A stretch of DNA of 19,303 nucleotides, taken from NCBI GenBank assembly GCA_037440545.1, contig JBBITX010000025.1, positions 1 through 19,303 on the forward strand, read 5' to 3'. The notes under the pieces are model-generated. The model worked only from the letters and a program-made list of their open reading frames with translations. It was not told where the DNA came from and made no database searches. This document shows, one piece after another, positions 8,090 through 15,401 of the stretch. Each line of letters opens with the position of its first letter. Positions within the stretch are counted from its first letter, which is position 1. This DNA is from JAVZIQ01 sp037440545. GTDB lineage: Archaea; Thermoproteota; Bathyarchaeia; Bathyarchaeales; Bathycorpusculaceae. The position numbers and the translations under genes were made by a program.

Positions 8090-10420
8090 TTAATACCTCA
8101 GCATGCTTTTCATTTTCTCTCTTTCTTCGCGTGAAATTTTTCCAAGGCGAGTAATTCTGTTGTCCATTGTTTGGAGGAAATCAACAGTTTTATCATATTG
8201 TGGTATAGTGGTGGTTAGTGATTGTAGCCTTAGGGGGTTTACGCCATACTGCCTAAGCTGGTTTTTAAGTTTAGCCACATGCTGCCTTAGTATTTCCCCT
8301 GCAAAGGGGCTGTCTTCCCCCTCTGCTAGCGCCACACCGTCAGCTCCGTATGCGAATGCGTTAACTATGTGCTTTATTCCCACGCGCATACAGCTAGGCA
8401 CCGGTATTGGTCTAACGTTCGTTATATAACTTAGCCTTCTGGTTCCTGCTAGGTCTAAAGACGCGTAGGCTGTTGTTTTCTCAATGAAGGCTATTATTTT
8501 AGGCTTATCTATCTCTCCTTCACAAACTGCTCTTATCTGCTCTATGAACTGTTTTTCGGTGAAGTTTTGAAGGTCTAAAGCCCCTTTTGGACATGCCGTT
8601 ACACAAGCACCGCAATTTATGCATGAGAGAGGTATTAGATCTAGTTTTGAATTAACTATGTTTAAAGCGTTTGTTGGACATATTTTTACGCATTCTCCAC
8701 AAGCATCACATAAGTTTTGGTTTATTACAGGTATCTCTGGAGATAGTTCAAGTTCCCCTTTTCCAATGAAGGTTGAAGCTCTAGAAGCAGAAGCCATGGC
8801 CTGTTCAACAGATTCTCTTATGTCTTTTGGCCCTAATGCACATCCGCAGACGAATATTCCTCTCCTTGTTCCGTCGACTGGATCAAGCTTATAATGTTTC
8901 TCCACTATGAAGCCGTCAGGTCCTAGACTAACACCTAGAACCTTGGCTATGCTGTCTGTTCCTGTTGAAGGGATGATGGCTGTGCTTAGCACCACCATGT
9001 CGAAAGCCTCTTCAATAGGCATTCCTGTTATGGTGTCCATAGCCTTAACTACTAGCCCTTTATTTGTAGTCATGACTTTGGATGGCAAGCCTCGGATAAA
9101 TCTCACCCCCTGGTTCTTAGCCCTTTCAAAAAACTCTTCATATCCTCTTCCGTAGGCACGGATGTCTTGATAGAAAATCCAGGGTTCAGCTTCGGCAACG
9201 GCTTTCATGAGAATTATAGATTGCTTAATTGCTATCATGCAGCCTATTTTACAGCAGTACTCTTTAGAGCCTTCTCTGAGTGCTCTGCTTCCAGCGCATA
9301 ATATGAATGCGACTTTTTTTAAAGTTTTTCCATCTGATGGGCGGCGGAATCCTAAACGCATTATGCGCTCAAACTCTAGGTTAGTTACTATGTCAGGGTG
9401 TGTTCCATATGAATATTCTCCAACTACACGTGGGTCTATCTGGTCGTATCCTGTTGCAACTATTATGGCTCCAACGTTAAGCTCAATTTCCTGGGCCTCT
9501 TTAGAAAAGTTTATGGCCCTTGGACCGCAAACATCCACACATTTGAAGCATTTTATGCAACGGTCAACGTCTATGGTGTAGATTCGTGGAACAGCTTGAG
9601 GGTAAGGGATGTAAATGGCCTTTCTCAACTCTAAGTTTTCATCAAATTCGTTTAAAACTCCTACTGGGCAAACTTTTGAGCATTCATCGCAGCCTGTACA
9701 TTTAGTTTCATCGACATATCTTGGCTTCAGCCTAACTGTAACTTTGTAATCTCCAGGCATTCCCTTTATTGAAACAGGCTCTGCCATTGTAATTATTTGC
9801 ACGTTTGGGTTTTGGGAAACCTGAACCATTCTTGGGGCCAGTATACAGTATGAACAGTCTAATGTTGGAAAAGTCTCGCTTAGTTGGGCCATGTGTCCCC
9901 CTATGCTAGGGCCGCGCTCAACTAAATACACTTTATAGCCCTTACCAGCCATCTCAAGGGCGGCTTGTATGCCAGCTATTCCTCCTCCCACAACTAAAAC
10001 TTCTTTTCTAACAATTGTCTTTATGGGTTGCAGTTCCTCAAGATACCTAGCCCGGCTTATGCCTCCCTTAATTAGGTCTATGGCCTTTTCTGTAGCCTTT
10101 TCCTTATCGGTGTGAACCCAGCTGCAATGCTCCCTAATATTAACCATTTCCAGAAGATAGGGGTTTAAGCCAGCATCTGAAACGGCTCTTCTAAAAGTTT
10201 CAAGGTGTAACTGAATTGAACATGCAGCTACAACAACTCCGCTAACTCCCTTTTCCTTTATGTCTGTTTTAATTATATTCTGACCAGGAGTGCTGCAGAG
10301 GTAATCTGTTGATTCAACAACCTTTACATCTCTTAATCGTGCAACAAACTCCTTAACCTTCTCAACATCAACAGTGTCCTTTATGTTACGTCCACAGTGA
10401 CAAATATAGACACCTATCAA
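8090..10420 (-). CDS. hdrA: Heterodisulfide reductase subunit A with degenerate MvhD/FlpD-like tail
   Basis: HdrA is the FAD-containing electron-splitting subunit of soluble heterodisulfide reductase. This 776-residue protein has, in order: the N-terminal HdrA domain (C7, C9, C42, C67, C99); the FAD site VVGGGIAGIQAA (143-154); C189/C192; ferredoxin motifs C241/244/247/251 and C288/291/294/298; the flavoprotein-domain cluster cysteines C375, C389, C390, C394; and ferredoxin motifs C571/574/577/581 and C600/603/606/610. Residues 640-750 match the MvhD/FlpD domain that links HdrA to hydrogenase or formate dehydrogenase, but most of its [2Fe-2S] cysteines are gone. The start is TTG at 10420, with GGAG 11 bases upstream. 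The gene diverges from the polyferredoxin gene and runs into the methyltransferase gene. It is the only hdrA here and probably serves HdrBC encoded at 3187-4532. Confidence 0.93.
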   Translation of the reverse strand: MIGVYICHCGRNIKDTVDVEKVKEFVARLRDVKVVESTDYLCSTPGQNIIKTDIKEKGVSGVVVAACSIQLHLETFRRAVSDAGLNPYLLEMVNIREHCSWVHTDKEKATEKAIDLIKGGISRARYLEELQPIKTIVRKEVLVVGGGIAGIQAALEMAGKGYKVYLVERGPSIGGHMAQLSETFPTLDCSYCILAPRMVQVSQNPNVQIITMAEPVSIKGMPGDYKVTVRLKPRYVDETKCTGCDECSKVCPVGVLNEFDENLELRKAIYIPYPQAVPRIYTIDVDRCIKCFKCVDVCGPRAINFSKEAQEIELNVGAIIVATGYDQIDPRVVGEYSYGTHPDIVTNLEFERIMRLGFRRPSDGKTLKKVAFILCAGSRALREGSKEYCCKIGCMIAIKQSIILMKAVAEAEPWIFYQDIRAYGRGYEEFFERAKNQGVRFIRGLPSKVMTTNKGLVVKAMDTITGMPIEEAFDMVVLSTAIIPSTGTDSIAKVLGVSLGPDGFIVEKHYKLDPVDGTRRGIFVCGCALGPKDIRESVEQAMASASRASTFIGKGELELSPEIPVINQNLCDACGECVKICPTNALNIVNSKLDLIPLSCINCGACVTACPKGALDLQNFTEKQFIEQIRAVCEGEIDKPKIIAFIEKTTAYASLDLAGTRRLSYITNVRPIPVPSCMRVGIKHIVNAFAYGADGVALAEGEDSPFAGEILRQHVAKLKNQLRQYGVNPLRLQSLTTTIPQYDKTVDFLQTMDNRITRLGKISREEREKMKSMLRY

Positions 10421-10533
10421 ACTTAACTTCGCTCCAAGCAGCCTATCTTAGAGTTTACTTTACAATAACGCTTCTTTTTATACTTTTACATCAAAACGCA
10501 TATATTTCAAAGGTGCCCTTCCTAGCATAAAAA
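10421..10533. promoter_or_regulatory. Divergent promoter region, hdrA and polyferredoxin
   Basis: This 113-bp gap separates divergent start codons. On the plus strand a TATA-like CTTTTTATACTTTTAC (about 10472-10487) and a second box near 10497-10506 precede the polyferredoxin ATG. On the minus strand the same AT-rich block could serve hdrA. A heptamer ACTCTAA (minus strand, 10454-10448) equals one arm of the palindrome at 15210-15227; a single heptamer is weak evidence. Confidence 0.4.
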
Positions 10534-11454
10534 ATGAAACAAGGAAGAAGGGCTATGACGTTTAGGAAAACTGGGAAAAGCAAAACTCTTAAAAGGCTTG
10601 TTCTTGAAAGGATAACGCTTTCAACTAGGCAGATATTCACCATCGACCTTGAACGTTGCGTTGGATGTGGGATTTGCGAAAAAGTATGTCCGGAAAAAGC
10701 TCTCTCAAGGCCAACGCCGCCAACACTAAAAGATGGAAGGCTTGTTAGGAAAATAGGTGTAGAAATAGATGATAATAAATGCACTTTCTGTGGAGAATGC
10801 GTTCCATTATGTCCAATGAACGCCATATCCATAGAAATAGATGGGCAGGAAAAGGTTCCGGTAATTGAAAAAGAGGTCTTTCCAAATATCGTTAAGCGCA
10901 TAGATATTGAAGTAAGTAAGTGTAACCCTGTTTGTAAAATGGTTTGCCAGGAGAAATGTCCCGTCAAGGCTTTACAGGTAATTGTTAAGAGGGAGGAGCC
11001 GGAAGGGGAGAAAATAATTGCAGTAGACATAGATAGAAAGTTATGCATATACTGCAAACAATGTGAGGTTGCATGCCCCTTAGGTGCGGTTCACGTTATA
11101 AAGCCTTTGAAAGGCTATGTAAAGTTGGATGTAAACCTGTGCCCAAAAGGTTGCCAGGCATGCGTTGATATCTGCCCAAGCAAGGCTATTATCGTAAACC
11201 ATGAAGGTAAACCGAAGATAGATCATGAGTTCTGCATATATTGTGGGGCATGCGAAGAGGTTTGTCCGGAGAAGGCTGTTAAAGTTGTGAGGACTTCAAT
11301 CTTACATTCAGAGGTAAAATCTGGAGCTTGGAACGAGGCGCTTGAGAAAATAACCTCTTACATTTCTTTAGTTAAGGAATTAAATGTAAAATGTAAGAGA
11401 AAGGCCTATGTTCGTGCGTCAGCTGTTGAGGAGAGAACTGAACCCATTTTATAG
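10534..11454 (+). CDS. Polyferredoxin with six [4Fe-4S] motifs
   Basis: This 306-residue protein is built almost wholly of ferredoxin repeats. The cysteine sets are C42/45/48/52, C83/86/89/93, C120/124/128/132, C151/154/157/161, C183/187/190/194 and C214/217/220/224. The third (C-x3-C-x3-C-x3-C) and fifth (C-x3-C-x2-C-x3-C) have unusual spacing. The first 35 residues are basic and the last 70 lack clusters. Family knowledge: similar polyferredoxins wire hydrogenases, formylmethanofuran dehydrogenase and Hdr complexes. Divergent placement from hdrA suggests it feeds or drains electrons from the Hdr module. There is no signal peptide, so it is cytosolic. ATG at 10555 (residue 8), behind a GGAAGAAGG stretch, is an equally good start. 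Confidence 0.9.
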   Translation: MKQGRRAMTFRKTGKSKTLKRLVLERITLSTRQIFTIDLERCVGCGICEKVCPEKALSRPTPPTLKDGRLVRKIGVEIDDNKCTFCGECVPLCPMNAISIEIDGQEKVPVIEKEVFPNIVKRIDIEVSKCNPVCKMVCQEKCPVKALQVIVKREEPEGEKIIAVDIDRKLCIYCKQCEVACPLGAVHVIKPLKGYVKLDVNLCPKGCQACVDICPSKAIIVNHEGKPKIDHEFCIYCGACEEVCPEKAVKVVRTSILHSEVKSGAWNEALEKITSYISLVKELNVKCKRKAYVRASAVEERTEPIL

Positions 11455-11456
11455 TA

Positions 11457-12122
11457 TTATTTCACTTTAACACTTTGTTTAGTGATTTTTCTCTTAGGCT
11501 TTGCCCAAAAACCGTATGCCATGAGAAAAAATCCTGAGAGGCATATAAGGGTTCCTAGACCCAAGTAAGGATAAAATGGCTTCGGCATTTTTCCTATAAG
11601 TTTTATGTTGCCTGAAATTTCCACAGGCCTTGTTCCTTCATTTTTAATCTCTAAAAAATCAGCGTTTGCACGAGTCTCATTTACGTCTATTCTAACCCTA
11701 TCGTTTATGTAAGCTCCACTCTCATCGAAAATGACATTTACCAAATCTGCCTTCACAGATTTTGGATCGTAATAATAGGGATTATAAGTAGAATCGGCAA
11801 ATGTTAAGGTTCCAACCCTTACTCTAACAGAGCCGGAAGCTGATACATTCAATTCTAAAAATAGTTCTAAAATATTTTTACTTTCTAAAAGTGATTTAAA
11901 ATCGTTTGCACGAGTATTTGCTACAGCACGGTCAATAAATGCGCAGCCTGTGGAGTTAAATTTATTTTCAGTATCATTTCTGTAGGGGTATAATACGGAG
12001 GGGCTGATTGGGTTCCACTCATCTATCACATCTTCACCGACACGTGTTTCTTGTATGGCAACAGCTAAAACAACCCCTAGCACAAGTATTAGTAAAGCAG
12101 CGAAGACCACAGCCTTTTTCAT
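11457..12122 (-). CDS. Unrecognised membrane-anchored protein, extracytoplasmic domain
   Basis: I do not recognise a family. From the ATG at 12122 the product is 221 residues, with an N-terminal hydrophobic helix (about residues 5-24), about 150 residues of polar, probably beta-rich sequence with possible N-glycosylation sites, a second hydrophobic helix (YLGLGTLICLSGFFLMAYGF), and a short basic tail that would lie in the cytosol. I chose ATG 12122 because GGAG stands 8 bases upstream. The longer frame starting at GTG 12176 would overlap the TATA-like box TATATAGT (12174-12167). The gene is convergent with the polyferredoxin gene, their stop codons 2 bp apart. No link to its redox neighbours can be read from the sequence. 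Confidence 0.7.
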   Translation of the reverse strand: MKKAVVFAALLILVLGVVLAVAIQETRVGEDVIDEWNPISPSVLYPYRNDTENKFNSTGCAFIDRAVANTRANDFKSLLESKNILELFLELNVSASGSVRVRVGTLTFADSTYNPYYYDPKSVKADLVNVIFDESGAYINDRVRIDVNETRANADFLEIKNEGTRPVEISGNIKLIGKMPKPFYPYLGLGTLICLSGFFLMAYGFWAKPKRKITKQSVKVK

Positions 12123-12293
12123 ATTTCTTCTCCAGTTGTTAAACACGGCTAAAGGTATTAACCTTACTATATACACTGCGTTTCAGTGCTGAATTTTTCT
12201 ACCGTTAGAATGGCTATTTAAAATGTTTTCATTAGAAGGGAATTATGATATAAGGCAATGGGCACATACGTCACATGAATTCACGCTTGAAGC
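12123..12293 (-). promoter_or_regulatory. Leader and putative promoter of the membrane protein gene
   Basis: On the minus strand, TATATAGT (12174-12167) is a TATA-like box that would start a transcript about 20 bases before the ATG at 12122, leaving room for the GGAG site. Another AT-rich box, ATTTTAAATAG, lies near 12228-12218. No coding sequence is visible. Confidence 0.4.
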
Positions 12294-12529
12294 CTAAAAG
12301 CCTGAAATGGGGGACTTAGCCTTAACTTCCACCTGCTGGTTTTTTAGGAAAATATATCCCATATAGGTGTTTTCTTTAAGCACTAGGTTAAGCTCTTTAG
12401 CTCCCTTCTCTTTATGCCATGCGAGTATGGAGGGTGCTCGTTCTCCCAGAATTCATCCTTACATGCAACGAAACATGCATAGCAGGCTATACACTTTGAT
12501 ATGTCGATGACCATGGCCCATTTGGTCAT
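12294..12529 (-). pseudogene. Remnant of transhydroxylase-type iron-sulfur small subunit
   Basis: The ATG at 12529 follows the 866-aa gene's TAA (12532-12530) with no gap. It opens a 48-codon frame (stop TAG at 12385-12383) that begins MTKWAMVIDISKC and holds one full cluster motif, C13/C16/C19/C23, then KDEFWENEHPPYS, which is the N-terminus expected of a transhydroxylase small subunit. Another frame of the same strand stays open from 12452 to 12294. Its stretch ELNLVLKENTYMGYIFLK resembles, from memory, the last beta strand of the Pelobacter small subunit. Only 353 bp separate the ATG from the next gene region, too short for the usual 190-275 residues. The simplest reading is an internal deletion with an out-of-frame join. 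A short functional one-cluster peptide or an assembly error are alternatives. Confidence 0.65.
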
Positions 12530-15130
12530 TTAGGCTTCACCCCATTTTTTAACTTCGACAAGGCATGAATTTGGGGCCATGGCACTTGCGTTTTTAGACA
12601 TTAAACGTGAAGGAGTTAGTAGGTTAATGTAGCATCCGCGGTCTATAAATTTGTCTGTATCGCCAATTGGATCAAATTCGGCGCTTCCCTCGTAGGCGTG
12701 TACAACTCCTGGGCGAACTCTTCCAGTGACCTCAGCAATGCATATTACAGCTCCTCTGTCGTTGTAGACTTTGACTAGATCGCCATCTTTTATACCTCTT
12801 TTTTCAGCGTCTGTTGAGTTTATTCTTAGTATCCAGTAGTAAAATCCATCTTCACCCTTACGCCTGTGATCTGGTATATCGTTGATCCAGCTGTCTTTAC
12901 CATCATACTGGGTGAAGAATGAGTATCTTGGGTGCGGGGATATTAATTGAAGTGGATATTTATCCATTAATGGGCTTTCAGTTCCCTCCCATGATGGTAT
13001 ATACTTGGGTATGGGCGGCCTTTCAGGATCGTTTGGTTCGAACCTTTTAAGGCTTTGAGCTTCAAACTCTAACAATCCAGAGGTTGTTCCTAAGCCGTAT
13101 CCGTCTGGAACCCCCATAATCCTTCCCCCTGAAAATCCAGGGTCTGGGGTGTCCCTTTTTCTTCCCTCTGCAAACCATCTTAAAGCTGGGGTTGGCTTGT
13201 AAGGTTTTTGTAGGGGAACAACGAAATACCCTTTTCTCTTGAATTCCTCCCAGCTTATGTGCTTTGATAGGTCAGTTACTTCGAACATCCTTTTAACCCA
13301 ATCCAGCTCGGTCATGCCGTTCTCTGTATATTTTTCGTAGAACCCAAGGGCTTTTGCAACTGATGCAAATATTTGATAGTCTGATTTTGATTCTCCTAAG
13401 GGATCTATGCATTTCATCTGCAACACTATTATGCGGTGGTTTGTCGAATAGGAGAGGTGTGGCGTGTATCCTCCGGAAGTTGCCCATTCTCCAATATCCC
13501 ACCTTTCAAGGTTGGTGCACGCGGGAAGCACCAAGTCTGCGAATTTTGCTTCACCTTCAAACCATATGGCTTGGTTGACGACAAATTCAAGCCTTGGGCT
13601 TCTGTACATTTTAATCCATCTGTTCGTTTCAGTCATTGTTGAGATGTATGATGTGCCGTATCTCCAAAACATTTTTGCAACGGAGAACCCATCTTCTGGA
13701 TATTTGTACTTTTTAAATTGGGCTTCAGGATACAATCCTGCGAAACCCTTGCCTCTCCATTCAACTGGAGGGTTTAAGATGGCCTCAGGAAGGAGAAGCC
13801 TCAAAACATGTTGTCCTTGTGGCTCATTCACTGTCCATCTTACAGGCATTTTAGTTATGCCTCGCGAAAGAAGTGTTGCCGCCGCATTGTTTGTTGCATC
13901 TCCTGAAATGCCTCCCTCAGCATATCCTGGAAAGTAAAATTTAGCGTTGTAAGGAACTCCTGCTGTTGTTCCCCATATGTTGCGTCCAGGCTTTCCCAAT
14001 CCCTGCATAGCCGCTAAAAGAACCATCATTCTTGCCCACTCGTGGCCATAGGCAGCTCTGCAAGCTCCTCCCATGCCTCCTCTTCCACATGCAATCATTG
14101 TTTTTCTCTTAGCCCACTCCCTTGCAAGGGCCCTTATTTCACGTGCTGGAACATTGCATATTTTCTCAGCCCACTCGGGAGTTTTGGGTTTTCCATCCTC
14201 CTCGCCTAGCACGTAAGCCTTCCATTTTTCAAAGCCTAAAGTTCTCTTTTCAATGTAATCTTTGTCGTATGAGTCGTTTTTGATCCATGTGTAGGCAATG
14301 GCTAAAGCTAGAGCTGTATCTGTTCCAGGCTTCGGAGCAAGCCACTTATCAGCGAAATTTGCAGCCGTCCAATTGTAAAATGGATCTATGAACACCATTT
14401 TTACGCCAAGTTCTTTAAGCCAGAACCTCCAAGGGACGGACTCGTGGCCGCCGTATGTGCCTAACGTTGCATGGGGGTCACATGACCAGAATACTATCAT
14501 TTCGCAGTTTTTTAATGCGTCTTCTAGGAGGTCGTATTGTTCTGGTATGCCTAGTCTCCATGAGAAGCCCCAGTGGTGCATTGCCCCCCAGAACCATCCT
14601 TCCCAGCTGTCAGGGTTATGATCTGCGTAAGTAGCCCCCAAGATAGCCATAAACCTATGATATGCACTTTGCCTATACCCTATTGTTCCCCAACTGTGAT
14701 GTGAAGAGGCTGTCGTTATTATTGCTGGAGACCCATAATTCTTGATTATGCGTTCCATCTCTGAGGCTAAAATGTCTAAGGCTTCTTCCCAGCTTATCCT
14801 TTCATAACTAGACTTTCCTCTTTTTTCAGGGTTTCTTTCACCCTTCGGGTTGAAGTCCACCCTCTTAAGAGGGTATAAAACTCGATTAGGCGCGTAAACT
14901 TTGGCTCTTACAGATAGGGTCCAAGGAGCCACTAAAGCCTTCCTAGGTGGGCTGAAAGACTTACCCCTCGCTTCAATAGCCCATGATTCAGCATCTTCAG
15001 GAGATAATTCAAGCGGCTCAACGCTTATTATCCTCCCATCCTTAACATATACAAAAATCGGTCCGCCCTTTGTGCAGTTAGTGTACCGCATAACTCCATT
15101 TTCAATTTTTAATCCAAAATCCTCCACCAT
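12530..15130 (-). CDS. athL: Pyrogallol-phloroglucinol transhydroxylase-type large subunit (paralogue 2)
   Basis: This 866-residue molybdopterin enzyme matches the transhydroxylase large subunit in length (about 875) and in lacking an N-terminal iron-sulfur motif. The known enzyme moves a hydroxyl group between polyphenols without net redox change. H144, Y152, D174 and S175 here have the same residue numbers as the catalytic His, the active-site Tyr, the catalytic Asp and the Mo-ligand Ser I recall from the Pelobacter acidigallici structure; Y403 (PGYAEGG) corresponds to its Tyr404. No Tat signal is present. The ATG at 15130 has GGTGA four bases upstream. The small-subunit gene directly downstream is broken. 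The family is secure; pyrogallol as substrate is inference, and related phenolics are possible. Confidence 0.88.
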   Translation of the reverse strand: MVEDFGLKIENGVMRYTNCTKGGPIFVYVKDGRIISVEPLELSPEDAESWAIEARGKSFSPPRKALVAPWTLSVRAKVYAPNRVLYPLKRVDFNPKGERNPEKRGKSSYERISWEEALDILASEMERIIKNYGSPAIITTASSHHSWGTIGYRQSAYHRFMAILGATYADHNPDSWEGWFWGAMHHWGFSWRLGIPEQYDLLEDALKNCEMIVFWSCDPHATLGTYGGHESVPWRFWLKELGVKMVFIDPFYNWTAANFADKWLAPKPGTDTALALAIAYTWIKNDSYDKDYIEKRTLGFEKWKAYVLGEEDGKPKTPEWAEKICNVPAREIRALAREWAKRKTMIACGRGGMGGACRAAYGHEWARMMVLLAAMQGLGKPGRNIWGTTAGVPYNAKFYFPGYAEGGISGDATNNAAATLLSRGITKMPVRWTVNEPQGQHVLRLLLPEAILNPPVEWRGKGFAGLYPEAQFKKYKYPEDGFSVAKMFWRYGTSYISTMTETNRWIKMYRSPRLEFVVNQAIWFEGEAKFADLVLPACTNLERWDIGEWATSGGYTPHLSYSTNHRIIVLQMKCIDPLGESKSDYQIFASVAKALGFYEKYTENGMTELDWVKRMFEVTDLSKHISWEEFKRKGYFVVPLQKPYKPTPALRWFAEGRKRDTPDPGFSGGRIMGVPDGYGLGTTSGLLEFEAQSLKRFEPNDPERPPIPKYIPSWEGTESPLMDKYPLQLISPHPRYSFFTQYDGKDSWINDIPDHRRKGEDGFYYWILRINSTDAEKRGIKDGDLVKVYNDRGAVICIAEVTGRVRPGVVHAYEGSAEFDPIGDTDKFIDRGCYINLLTPSRLMSKNASAMAPNSCLVEVKKWGEA

Positions 15131-15401
15131 ACTTTCACCATCCTATTCAACATTTGTATTTATATTATAAGGTTAGTATTATCTTAAAACTTTAAAAATA
15201 TTCCCAGCATACTCTAAATTCAGAGTAAATTAATCCTTAGAGCCTTTCAAGAATAGAAAAATTAGGAAGATATGCCTTAAAAATCATAGGCGTTTGTGAG
15301 TGGTAAAGTTTTTCTTGCCTTATAGAATTATGCTTATTCAACTGCAAAAGTCTCTAGCCCTCATATTTTAGGGTCGCAACCAATTGGCAAAGCGTGTCTC
15401 A
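15131..15401. promoter_or_regulatory. Intergenic region with putative promoter of the 866-aa gene
   Basis: On the minus strand TATTTTTAAAG (15202-15192) is a TATA-like box giving a leader of about 40 bases; a second AT-rich box, TTATAATATAAATA, lies near 15164-15151. The near-perfect 18-bp palindrome TACTCTAAATTCAGAGTA (15210-15227; one mismatched pair) lies eight bases upstream of the first box. The rest, toward the livF stop at 15402, shows no gene; CCAATTGG (15380-15387) is a short palindrome of no clear meaning. Confidence 0.45.

Noticed and set aside
10491..11057. 188-codon minus-strand frame
   Set aside because: It is antisense to the polyferredoxin, whose six cysteine motifs prove the plus-strand frame.
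12383..12529. A functional 48-residue one-cluster ferredoxin peptide
   Set aside because: Possible, but the family-typical start, the abrupt end and a matching C-terminal piece in another frame fit a broken small-subunit gene better.
15380..15387. CCAATTGG palindrome as operator or terminator
   Set aside because: Eight bases with no flanking extension and no T-run are expected by chance.
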